From Gracilariopsis chorda (taxonomy: Eukaryota > Rhodophyta > Florideophyceae > Gracilariales > Gracilariaceae), in the NCBI GenBank assembly GCA_003194525.1, contig NBIV01000124.1, positions 1 to 64,000 of the forward strand: a stretch of DNA of 64,000 nt, read 5' to 3'. Positions 39,029-50,215 of this stretch are shown here, one piece after another. How positions within the stretch are numbered: the stretch's first letter is position 1; every line of letters begins with the position of its first letter. A program made the translations under genes and the position numbers. The notes beneath the pieces are model-generated. The model saw only the letters and a program-made list of their open reading frames with translations, ran no database searches and was not told the origin of the DNA.

Positions 39029-41261
39029 GAAGGGCTTAATTTGAGAAAGGGCTTAATTTGAGAAAGGGCTTTATTTGAGACGGTGCAACTGCAAATGACA
39101 CAATCTCCTATCCCAGCGCTTCCACTAAACCCTGGCCCAAGATTCCCACACCGTTCAACACCGCGCCCAACTCCCTTCCCCTCTACCCAAGAACATTTGC
39201 TGCACAACCATGTTACTTGTTCCATGCGCCACCAAACAGCCCATCTGAAACGCAATTTCAAATATAGAAGCGAGGAACAAGCAAACCGCATTTGCGCGGT
39301 AGTACTTTTCAAATACGGCTGTACCTCACGAAACGTTGCATCAGCCTGTCATCGTTCAGGTGCGACAACCTATCACTTGTTCCAAGCAGCCAAATTGACA
39401 AACAGAACCAAACTATTTAAGCTCCTGAACCTCGTAGACTTTAAATCAGGTAGACCAACAACTCTAAGCCCAACAGAAGAGAAAATGATTGTTAAGCGCG
39501 TCATTTATGCAGGTCAGCGCATATTTGCATTCGATATAAACCAAATGAAAAAAGTCTAATTGCAGATATAAACGCCGATGGACAGGATGGATACCAGTGT
39601 GGTGTTCCTTCTGATGCAGCCATTCGTTCATTTTGTGCACGGAACCGTTCCCTAACGTTTAGCTACGCCGAAGAAATGTCTCATAAGTACTTTGCCGGTG
39701 AGAACATCGAACATGTGATAACGCTTAGTACATATCTAAAAGAGCTCCAAAAACAAAAAAAAACCGAACTTTTCCAAGATCCAGATCGCATCTGGAATCT
39801 AGAACAAACAGCTCTGAATGCTTCGCATGGTCCCAGATTAAAATTATTTTCAGCTTCTAGTAGTCATCGTTCCAGCAGACGTCATGACATGAAAGAGAAT
39901 AGAAATCATCTCACTGCCGTTGTGATTGGTTCAAGCTCTGGGAAACTTGCACCACCTTTTCTTATCGCAGAAGCGAAAAAGTGTATGCCGAAGTGGATGG
40001 ACGAAATCGAGCAAGATACTGTTAGTCTTTTTTTCCAAAATACAAGTGGCTAGGCTACAATACCTGGATTGCAACCGTTACAGCGGTCCCATGTTAACCA
40101 AAGGGAAGTATGAATCGTGCAACTTTGACACATGTCGTGAAGCATTTTTCAGAATTAGCGCGTCAGTTCGTGTCGCCTTCAAAGTCACTATTGCTTTTGC
40201 TTGATAGGCATAGCTCTTGCAGAGGTACAGACTGCTTGGTAGAATGCTAGAAGTCTAAGATACATGTCATTCAACTTCCCTCCAATACTTCACATTTCCT
40301 TCAGCCTTGTGATTCCCATATAAATAAACATTTCAAAGAAGAAACGAGGTCAGTTCGTGATGTTCTTCTGGGAAACTAAGAGTTTTCCCATGCCCATATG
40401 TGTTTCAAAATGAAAATGGCCATTGCTGGCTATCGAAAAATTACGCCTGAAGTTGTCAAGAAGAGCTTTGTTGACGTTGGGATGTGGCCAATGGATAAAG
40501 TCTTAGTGGAAAGAATCCGTGAGAAAGTGGAAATGCGAGCTGATTCGAAGAGTCGGAAAGGTGTAACGGATGCACTTGAGGTCAGAACTTCCAATCGGCT
40601 GTGAACCAAAGACGAAACGATTTAGCGAAAGATACGGGACGCATTATCTACTCAAGTTAATCCAACTGCCGCAGTCACAGAAGTAGAGAGTATCCTCCAG
40701 AACAACCGCTCAACAAATTGAGTTATATGGGAAGCAGCACCATGGCGTGCTCCAGTTCGTCTGGTCCACGGAAAAATTGCCCGTGATGGCGGAATCCCGG
40801 CTTTACGACTCACTCAGAGCACGGTTAATGAAGAAAAGCATCTGCAAAACTCCACCATAACAAAGAAAGAATGCGATGCTTCACCAGGGAAAGTAAAGGA
40901 GAGAACGGCGCGCTTGTACCTGTAGTGTCTGGACTAGAATATGCCGCCGCTGTTTAAGAGTGTGCGGGATGACAGTGTGCCGATGAATACGTTAGTGAGA
41001 CGTCGAAAAGCCAAACAAAGACGTGGAAACGTACGGATTGAGCTAGGAGAAGGACCGCGAGTCCCAAGAGGCACGCTCAGATCGCGCATGCCTCGATAAG
41101 TGGCGAAAAGTAGTGCTGGGGATGGCGGCAGAGTCGTCTCAAATAAAGCCCTTGGCCTCATTGCACCGCATTTTTGTTTTACAGGAGGGGATATTTTGTT
41201 CCAAGCACCTTCAAAATCGCCTTTTTCTGAATCATAGTGTGTGTCTCAAATTAAGCCCTTC
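39029..41261 (+). mobile_element. Pogo/Tigger-like DNA transposon with nested terminal repeats
   Basis: An 18-bp motif (GAAGGGCTTAATTTGAGA, 39029-39046) recurs inverted at 41244-41261. The left end carries three tandem copies of the unit (about 39031-39080); the third reads GGGCTTTATTTGAGAC and matches an inverted inner copy at about 41134-41151. Between them are transposase pieces: a Psq-like HTH (about 39240-39440), a CENP-B/DDE_1 region (39676-40053) and a C-terminal piece (40398-40604). I could not confirm a TA target-site duplication. It is dead by frameshifts and stops. Confidence 0.75.
39221..40604 (+). pseudogene. Broken DDE_1 (pogo/Tigger) transposase
   Basis: Three plus-strand pieces in different frames. 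The first has an HTH with YKYRS-like start and GRPTTLSPTEEKMIVKRVIY. The second has RIWNLEQTALNASHGPRLKL, where family members have NLDET; the first catalytic Asp is thus Glu here. It continues NHLTAVVIGSSSGKLAPPFL. The third has ITPEVVKKSFVDVGMWPMD, the usual end of the DDE_1 domain. The part with the second Asp is not found between 40053 and 40398. Confidence 0.72.
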
Positions 41262-41629
41262 GGACCGCTAACCCTCTTCCAATGGTAAACGGTTAGTAGA
41301 TACTTAGCAAAGACTAAAGGGGGGGTGCAGCAATGTCTAGACGCGACGCTAATACTTGGACGTTGAAATTTCATCTACAATTAAGCTTTCTGCTATTTTG
41401 AGAAGCTAGAATGATTAGGTGTAGAAAGGAAAGGAAATCTCGAAATCATGTGGATAAAGATAAAGACAAATCATAGCATTCGACTCAGCGCCCTTCAAAA
41501 CAGTTTCAACGAGCATCCAGCGAAATTCAAATGACAGAGTAGGCAACTATATGCAAATCCTTACCATTAGGCAATTAATCTCAACGGTTCTCTCCGCCCA
41601 GATGAAGTTCCAATCCTGTGACTAAACCA

Positions 41630-43240
41630 TGGCAAACCAATCCAAAGAGTCTCATGAACCCGATATTAAGACTGCTTTAGCTACAATCACTGCAGGCCGT
41701 CCGTACCACACAGTCGAGCGCTAGTTTGGCGTGCCAAGGTCCACCCTTCATTACCGCGTGAACCATTACCGGAACACCAGTCCCGGTCGACGTCGTGGGC
41801 TCATGGGAGAAGAAGAACAAAAAATAGTTTGTTTCCTTTTGCGCTTTGCTGCACGCGGAACTCCACTCACCAACCACCATCTACGCGAAGCAATCCAAAC
41901 ATTTTGTGCAATCCTGCCACCCGAACGACTCAACGCACTGCTGTTTAACTATACGTAGATCTCGGATTACCTTTTAGGAAGCTTCCGTAAATGCCATGCA
42001 ACACGGTTGTCTTTTGCACGCCCATTGTAGCAGGAAAACGAGCGCTTCAAGGCTGTAAATGGTGAGACTGTGACCCATCATTTCGCTACGGGGAAGAGAC
42101 TCATCGCTGACTACAATATAAACGCCTGCCGAATGTTTAATCTTGACGAAGTCGGCGTAACCCCCGACAAGGAATTATCTGGTGTGACATCACTGCCAAG
42201 TTTATTCCCGCAAAACGGAACACGGGACATGCTGATGAATTAATTCAGTTACGAGCAAAGAGTAACAATGATTCCAGTGGTAAGAGCCGCTGGTGACACT
42301 GGACCTCTTGTATTCATCTTCAAAGGGAGCCGTATTCCCTATCGTACCGTCGTGCGCAACGGCGTTATGCATTACGAAACGCCAGCTTTCAATCTACCTC
42401 GCGGGTCTGGTCTTGCTACTAGAGCTGAAAATGGTGTTGTGGACAGTGTCAAATTTCGTGCTTGGGCGGATAAGCTCGTGGAATACGTGAAAGATTTAAC
42501 GGCGAATGGAAGGAAGGTTTTATTAATTTACAATGCGTATCAAGCCCACATCTCTCTTGAGGTATTGGAACGTTTTCATATGAACCACATTGTAGTGTAC
42601 ACACTTCCGGCGCATAGCTCTGGAAAGACGCAGCCTCTTCATGCCGTTATATTTGTCTCCCTAAAGTCACACTTGAACCGCATTGGGGCCGAAATGACAC
42701 TGAGTGATTGTGAAAGTTGTATTGATATGTTTTCGTTTACGGCACTGCTTCGTGAAGGATACTACTGTGCGTTTTTTGAGAATGTAATCAAGGCAGGGAT
42801 CAGGTGGGCTGGGCTGTGGCCTCTGGTGCCAGCGCGATTGTTGGGTGTGCCACGGCCTGCTACTAGTACTGGAGATAGCATTCTTTCTGTGGACGATTTG
42901 GAGGATTTATTTAAGAATATATGTATTTAATACAGAAAGAAAGTGCTGGGCTCTGATGCATGGATGTTGGATTTTGGCTACATAGATACTACTAATGGTT
43001 GCGTTATGACCTCGGATAAGGTCCTTGATGTGGTTCGTGTTAGGCACGTGGCAGATGTGGCAAAAGGCGCTAAAGAGCAATACAAGCAGCTTGCACGTAT
43101 GCAAGCAGCTGATGGACGTCTACAGTTGCATCTTCAAGCTTGTGAGGGCTTTAAGTCTGACTGGGATAGGGTCAGAGCTCTTTTGCCGGGAATGAGCGTC
43201 GATCGCATTCGTGAGCAACAACGCCCAATAGCACTATAAC
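41630..43240 (+). pseudogene. Second pogo-like DDE_1 transposase, decayed
   Basis: Begins with MANQSKESHEPDIKTALATI, a stop, then FGVPRSTLHYRVNHYR (HTH). The catalytic region has RMFNLDEVGV at about 42128, with the first Asp intact, then after a stop a long frame 42268-42930. Where the second catalytic Asp (LLxDxHxxH) is expected it has LIYNAYQAH, an Asp-to-Asn change, followed by VVYTLPAHSSGKTQPLHAVI. The same frame goes on past one TAA (42928) for about 100 codons to 43239. It is a different family from the element at 39-41 kb. Confidence 0.72.
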
Positions 43241-44950
43241 GAGCGATTGCAAGACGTCGAACAGCCGCTCGAACGCAGCTGTTGACCTGACCTGTGCCGC
43301 TATTTTTGTTTCAAATAAATATTGTTTCACCGGCGCAATGCGCCGTGACTGTCCGACCATTGAAGCATTTTTGTGTCACGCAGCCGTCGCACGTGTTTTG
43401 AACGTTACAGATTGGTTTTCTCGCCCGACACTCTGTTATTCTGTGGGTTGAATACAGAATTGTCGCGCTTCTTTTGAGATGTGTTACAGCTCTAAAGGTG
43501 GTTTTGTTATGGAGATACTGGACGTTTTTAGGATTTTGTCCAAATATTGGTGTACTTCCCCCCCCCCCTTTACAGCCTATTGATTTGCGGTCGTCTTCAA
43601 GCGCATCATACCACTTATCCAGGCAACAATTTACATAAAAATCGTTCTCATTGGTGTTTCATTCAAAACATAGTGTTTACGGCCACTCGCCGCATTGCAT
43701 CAGTCTCCTTAAAGAACTGGTACGACGCTGAAAAACGTTCTTCAACACAAGAACCTTTTCCTTGTTTGGAAATCAGTACGCATACCAGTCGGATGCATTT
43801 CATCATGATGGCGTACAAATGAGCTATTCTCCATGACCTACGTGGCCTTGAACTCTAGATAACTATAGTACGATGCGAACATGAAGCCTCAATATTCGCA
43901 GACTGCTCTAGCGCTTTTTCACTTACATTCTGAAATCTGTTCCCTACAGAACATGTTATTCTGACAGATTTGTCCCCTGCTGGCTGGGGTAAGTTGGGAG
44001 CGACTATTGGTTACGGGCCTCCTGTCGATAAACTTGATTATTAAAAAAAGCGATACAGCGGTAGGTACGGCTAGCATCGAAAAAACTATAGTAGATTTTC
44101 TTGGAAGAGAACAAAGTTTATCACAGGAAGTTGGGTTGGGAAACAGAAGAGAGGCAAAGGCCAACCCCTGATCCCCCAGTCTTATAATGTTGGGGAAAGA
44201 GGCCAGTCATCTTTTTTCACTACAACTATGCTAAGATGCTTGCATTAATTCGGCAGTGTAAACAACCATTTCACCATCCTCGGAGATGGTGAGCAGGCAG
44301 GACGCTTTCTCACCATCTCCCAGAATGGTGAGATAGTCTGCTCCATCTTGACGTATTTTCCCATCTGATAGGATCGTTAGAAAGCTGATTTACTCACATT
44401 CTCTGTTCTTTTTGTATCGATTACAATTGTCGCATAAAATCACGAATTGCTAATTGATGAATATCTATAATGCATTTTGAAGTAATTAGAGGTTAGTTTA
44501 GAGCATAATTGTTTTGAAATTTCGTTAGGAAACAGGCATGGTTGTTATTGGAGGTGATATATCCAACAACAGAGATGTAATTGTTTGAATAGGCTTCATG
44601 AACTTCTGAAATATCGATCATGAGTCGCTATTCAGATGTAAACGAGGTTTTGTTTAGCAAGTATAATAAACGTTTCGTTGAGTCAGTTAACATCGTGATT
44701 GGAATTTCCTTTCCGATTATGGTCTCTAAGTCATAATTTTAACGTAAGAAACCTCTAATGCATCTATAACTGCTTATCGTGTTCTTCCTAAGACCAATGT
44801 GGTAACGCTTTGGATTTTGTGACATGAGGAATGAAGAATATTGCATTTTGCGAACTTTGCCACTAAAATAATAATGCATCCAATCTGAGATGCGTTGTCC
44901 GCAATGTTGGTAAGCGATTAGTCGGAATGAATGTGATACAGTGAGATCTG
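43241..44950. other. AT-rich intergenic region
   Basis: No gene seen. It holds a C10-like homopolymer (43557-43567) and a cluster of short inverted CACCATC/GATGGTG motifs (44272-44340). The rest is AT-rich without long frames. Confidence 0.4.
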
Positions 44951-44959
44951 ACTACATGG

Positions 44960-45180
44960 GCAGTGCAAAGGGCGCTAGACCAATTGGTGAGTTTGCCACG
45001 TGGGTCAGCATGGCTAACTAATTAGTTTGATAATTAGTTTAATTATTGTAGATAGGTAGTGACACCACGCTACGGTGGTGTGGGGCCAGGCCACTAGGGA
45101 AGGACCCAACGTATAATACGTAGCCATGTGCACCTGAGGTTGAGCGTCACTCAACCTTAAGGTTAGTGCAGCGCTCCCTC
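44960..45180 (-). repeat. Repeat shared in inverted orientation with 56380-56600
   Basis: The reverse complement of 56380-56600 aligns with this stretch over its whole length (shared CCACGTGGG, TAACTAATT, GGTAGTGA, GTGCACCTG-like blocks). Similarity runs on to about 45300 versus 56240. It abuts the chromovirus LTR and may be the distal part of a longer LTR type. Confidence 0.6.
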
Positions 45181-45199
45181 ACTGAGCATTTTGAAGGCA

Positions 45200-46093
45200 A
45201 GCCCCTCGTGGATTTTTGTGCACCAAATGGTTTCTACAGTCAACCTCTTGGTTTCACTAAGACTATTCAGGCTTTGCTAACCCATGTGCGCCGTACTACT
45301 GTAGTGCAATTCCCGAAAGCGGGAGCGCACCGAAAGATGTTCGGGATCTTTCCTCGTTATAGGTGAGCCTACTTGGGTTGAGCCCTCCCAGTAGTGGCAT
45401 GACTATGACGGGTTGTAAGGCCGAGGCCACCCGTCACAACTAGCACAGGGAGGTTGAGGCAAGAATCGGGTATCCGGAGGAGCCGTGTATGGGGGTAGTC
45501 GTCCTCTACAGAGGTGAGGTTTCCAGATTAATGACACGCGCGAACACGAGCCGTGGGTAGTAGGAAAGCCACCCTGTAAAGGGAAAAATAAGGGGCAGCG
45601 AAGTCACGAGTGTCGTGACGAAGACAAACAGCAGTGCCAGTAAATAAAAATTATACAAGGCAAAAACCAAGATAGTTGGAATAACAATCCTAGTACTAGG
45701 GTCCTTTAGACGGGCAAGGGGTTAGACTTTCCGTGTGCTACGGTGCTTCCCTTCAAAGCGTAGTAGAGAACACGCGAAGGCAGTGAGGTCTAGAGCCCAA
45801 TCCCCAGGTTGGGGTACCTTGTTGGGGAAGATTTACTGATGCAACGGCAACGCGCCGGCGCACTAAGTACTAACCATCCCGGAAATGGGTGTAAAATAAT
45901 AAATAAAATTAACTAAAGTACTCCACTTTGGTGATTCATGCCCACTATTGTGGCCCACCGCCAATTGACTCTTCCGTGTCCGATGTGTTCTATCTACTAT
46001 TAGTGGTAGTAGTTCATGCAATGGCTACATTACCGAAACATTCAGGATATCAACGAAGTACTAAGAAACCCTCCCTGAGGGCATTGCACTTCA
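45200..46093 (-). repeat. 3' LTR of chromovirus copy 2
   Basis: Starts TGAAGTGC at 46093 on the minus strand, as in copy 1 at 3439. Similarity to the copy 1 LTR runs to about 45280. The outer end is unclear because sequence shared with the 56-kb remnant continues to about 44960. Confidence 0.62.
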
Positions 46094-47815
46094 TATCCCC
46101 CTCCTTATTCGAGAAAGCAACTGCGAAGGCGGGCGAATGCCATGGAAAAATGGGTGATAAAATTCCAAACCTCTCCGGATCACCGGGTCAAACCTCTGCC
46201 TCAGAGAAACAACCTCCTGGAAAAGCAGCGAACCTGACTTCCAAAACTGCAAGCTCCTCCTCGTCCTGCTCAACTCAGTCAGATCACACCCTTTCAAAGG
46301 ATAATATGAACAACAAAAACAACCAGCCCCCAAGACCGACTCCAGTCGAGAACTTCACGACCAATTTCCAGTCTGTACCCTTGCCACAAGAGAGGCGAAC
46401 TCCGGCACAGCCAGCCAACATTGGCACGGCGTCCGAGCATGGGTTCCAACATCCACCTGCTTTGGCTCCTTCTGGACTGATCTCGGCGTCGACTTGGCCT
46501 TTCTATAACGCCTTTGTAGGGTTAGATCCGATGAATCGGATTCACGCCTCTCGGCTACTGCTTGCGCCGTGGTACCATCCCATCGCTGCCCTCGACGAGG
46601 ATTTGATTTTGGCCTACGTGGATGGTTCTTGTACTTTGGACGGGTATCTACCCAGCGTCTTCACCTCATCGTGAGACTGGTGGCATCGAATTGCCATCCT
46701 GGTGCACCATATCCGAAGAAATTCGGGAGAATGCGCGACTGCGGCTCATGCAGCGCTGGTGCGTATTGCATATCAACGGCAGAGCCGGGCGCCTTTCAAA
46801 TTCCTGGTGCCTAACGGCTTTGGATTCGACGTCAGCCTATTCCGCACGTGCGGTGAAATCGGTTACGGCGAACGCCTGGCCGGCCTCGAAACCCTCGCGT
46901 GGAAGAACTTTCCCACTGTGTGGCAAGAAGCCTTGTGTTGGGAACGCCCGATTCTTCGGGCTGAATTCTGGTACCTTTTCCGGCAGTCCCGGTCCAACTT
47001 CCTCCAAAACGCCATCCGTTATGAACGGTGCTGACGATCACGATTTGGGTTCTTTGTCCTGTATCAAAACTTGGAGATTGAGCGGATTGCTTTGCCTCAC
47101 CGACAGAGTCGGTACGTCACACTCTCCGAGTGGTGGAGGTTCCATGAGGCCTGCCGGGGTTGCTACTTTGAGCTCTCGCCGGAACTCACGTACCTCGGTT
47201 CCTTTTTGATCCCCGGTCCAGGCTTTGGTCGTTAATTATAACCGAGTGGGTTGCCCGCACTGCGGCGTATGTGCTCGTTGAGATTTATGATCAGCATCGA
47301 CTGCAGTTCATCTAACCCCGTGTGCAGGCCGCTATTCGCAATCTGGACCTCAGTGTCCCCCTTGAGGATATCGCCAAGAATAACGAATTAATCCAATTAC
47401 TTGGTTTGATCGACAGTATTGACTGGAGCAAGGTCCCGCTGGAACAGAGTGGTCGGCTTGATGGCAGCGGTGGAGGTACTGGTGGTCCGGGTCTTGGTAG
47501 AAACACCGCTCCTACTGGAGACTTCATCTACTACGATCCCCAGGAGTTCCAGGAGATGTCCTCCGAGGAAGAGAGGGAACTCCGCGACGCACCCCGGCAC
47601 GTGCCAGACGACCACCAGATTGGGTACGTCGATTCCGACGATTACTAGCGTGCTTTTAGTGCGAATGACCCGATGGTCGATAGCGAACACAAAGAGCCGG
47701 GGGACGTGGAACTAGATGTTGCCGACATGGTCGTAGACAAATCCCCCGAGGGAGTGCCTCCGGATCTCAGTCCTCCGACAGCGAGCGTTGGGACTTCACT
47801 CCCTAAAGGGTTATA
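46021..47815 (+). pseudogene. Antisense ORF inside chromovirus copy 2
   Basis: A plus-strand coding pattern, opposite to pol. It opens at an ATG inside the LTR (46021; the frame is open from 45928), crosses the LTR edge and runs in frame to 46674. It then continues in two further frames (46622-46800, 46800-47210) and again at 47323-47648 and on to 47815. It has a Ser/Thr/Pro-rich N-terminus, then compact segments (FVGLDPMNRIHASRLLLAPW, LEIERIALPHRQSRYVTLSE, WWRFHEACRGCYFELSPELT). I recognise no domain. Two or three frameshifts and a few stops make it non-functional here. Confidence 0.5.
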
Positions 47816-48179
47816 ATCAATGAAAGCGATGTCATTGTCCACTTCCTCCGCGGAGCGGGTTGAAGCACTGCCGAGGTTTCGGGTGACGTCAACACTATGG
47901 CAGATGCTATGGCTTACCTCCTTGCAGGTGGTCACGCCCCGGACAATGGGGAGGGATCAAACCTCAAATCCAGTATCCTGGTCTTTTTCCCTGGCCTAGC
48001 CAGTCATTTAGCTTGGCATCAAACAGGGGCGCGAGGCTCCTGAGTAAACGTTCCCGTTTAGAACGGCGTTTTCTCTTTTATTTCCGTCCTTGACGGAGTC
48101 CATACAAATGGGGGTGTACTCCTTCTTTCCTACTTTCCCCGGATTCGCGACGCTTTTATCCCATTTGGGCATTGCACAG

Positions 48180-50215
48180 CCTAGCTGGATTTGCGTTACG
48201 GGGGCTGCGGTGATATTGGACTACCTTTGAACGAGGGAGGTGTTCGATGAGTTCCATGGTGTCCCAGCTTGGGTCATATCCGTACCAACGGACTCGGTAT
48301 CTTAGAGTACCTTTTGATTCCAGGTGTGCCCAACGATTCGGTCAATCACAAACTTTTGTTTGTAGACTTGCCGGCCTTGCCGTGTTACGGTGACCTCGAT
48401 TGTCAGGGGTTGCCCGTTGGACGGGATATTTTCTCTCAGGAGTGCTTCAGGATGCAACCTGCTGGCTTCGCTCGGAGAATGCGGCACAGAGTGTGGAATA
48501 ATATCCCTCAAGAGGGTGTACTCGTGAAACGGTTGCCACGTGCGGCAGTAATTGGGTCGTAGCGCTACGTAACGAGGTTTCTCCGTCCCATGTTAACGGC
48601 AGACCGGTCGAACCGCGAGCTTGCGGGCATCTTGCCACTTTGGCGGAGTGTGGAGGTCATTCCCTGGTGGTGTTTTCAAAGTGGCACTGTGATTGGTGCG
48701 GGGCGCACAATCTCCGTGCGTTCATGTCACCCCTACGGCATGTAGTTTTGAACCCCCTCTTTGCGTTCCACCTCCGTTGGATTGGGCCTTACAGTGTCCG
48801 GCTGAGCCGTGCACTGCTGTGTTGGCACCCGATATCTGGCCGTTATTTCCGATGCTTCGGTGTGTTCCCTCAAACTCCTTGATGGAAAGTGTACAGCTGG
48901 CCTCGTGGACACCCCGTCCGGGGACTTTGCATCTAAGTGAGGTGTGATGTCTTCCTCAAGAGGTGCATCATCCGGGACGACCGGTTTAACCTTGGCAACG
49001 ACGCCGGATTTTTCCAAGATGGTCGGTATATCACGGCGTACGGGCGGAGACCTTGGCACTTCAATCTCCGAGGTTCGGACAGTATTCCCGTTATGAATGG
49101 TTCTCAAATCCGGGGCTGTAGAGCCAGGGACTTGAGTTGCCAGAGGGGCATTTTTGCTTTCCTCCCTCATGAGGGTTTTTTCAATTTCCAGAGTTGCTGG
49201 TTTTCCAACCCGTGCGTTGCCCGCTACCAGCGGTGTGGTTGGTGCTGAGGAATCCCTTTTGGTGGGAAATTTCGTCAACAACGGTTCTGCGACTACACCC
49301 TGATGAGGGGTCTGCGAAACGATATCGCTATCCAGATTCAGGAAACTGCCCTGGTTTAGGGTTACAGACTGCGATTTCGGTCCACTCTCCCGTATCATAA
49401 GGTGTAACTGCGTCGTTCTGGAACCCTGTGTGTGAGATTTCGAGGCTTCATCGACCTTCCTTGTTCCACGATGAGGTTCAATATTACCTTTCCCTGTATC
49501 ACAGCTCAAATCCCATTGACACGGTAATACATTTCTAGCTTGGCGACAGGTCCCCTCCTCCTCCTTAGACGGAGCAAGGGGAGTAGCAGTAGGATGTCCC
49601 GCATGGCGGGTGTAAATGCGCGCTGAAGGGGCGGTAGGGTTAGGAGAAGAGAATGGTCCGCTTGGACCTAAACGATCCGCCCAAGCCGGGGTTCCGACAA
49701 AGTCGGTAAATCTGAGAGGCCCCAAGTAGGGTGTGGTAGAGTAGTCTTTATATTTAGTCCGAAGGTTTCCGGTGTTGCTGAGTGTGTAAAGACTGGTTTC
49801 CCCGTTTCCCGGACGACCTCAGACGAGGGAGGAGGGGCAGGTACAATACGAACGTGGGAAATCCGCTCGTGTGCCTTGCGCATTTCCACTAGGACAGTGT
49901 CGGAGTTAATAGATACCACTTTAATGGGTCCATCCGCCACAGTCGAAAGCTTGTGAAGCTTCTCCCGTTCCGGGTTATAATATTCTTTACGTATAAAGAC
50001 TTATGTAATAGCCCATATGCGGGGAGCATTATATCGTAAACGAGGGTCAAAACCCTGCTTGTACGTGGCTAATGCGCGGTCCATAGACTTCCAAGCTGCG
50101 GTGATCAGTTCAGTAATCCATTGCTTCCATTCCTGGCGGTAGCGACCCACAGATGGGAAATTGGCCAGGTGGCTTGAGATTCTGATGCCACAGGCAGGGG
50201 TAAACGAGATAGAAC
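48180..50215 (-). pseudogene. pol: Chromovirus pol 3' end with chromodomain
   Basis: The integrase C-terminal region (FIRKEYYNPEREKLHKLSTV, then ADGPIKVVSINSD) aligns with copy 1. A long Pro/Thr-rich linker (49725-48733) follows. A chromodomain then appears: KFVIDRIVGHTWNQK, a 1-nt frame change near 48305, then YRVRWYGYDPSWDTMELIEH. Aromatic residues and the W-x-G-Y-x-x-x-x-x-T-W/M-E pattern fit. Chromodomains on integrase guide insertion into marked chromatin. This defines the family as chromoviral. Confidence 0.8.

Larger units (their letters stand above)
45200..50215 (-). mobile_element. Ty3/gypsy chromovirus, copy 2 (5'-truncated, reverse strand)
   Basis: Minus-strand element. From 50215 downward it matches the integrase C-terminal region of copy 1, then goes on through a Pro-rich linker to a chromodomain (48361-48210) and an LTR at 46093-45200. 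RT, RNase H and the integrase core are missing; homology to copy 1 begins abruptly at the segment that aligns with copy 1 10010. Between the chromodomain and the LTR are 2.1 kb holding an antisense ORF. Confidence 0.8.

Noticed and set aside
44272-44340. CRISPR-like or regulatory array of CACCATC/GATGGTG motifs
   Set aside because: Only four short copies with irregular spacing, in a eukaryotic AT-rich spacer; could be chance inverted repeats.
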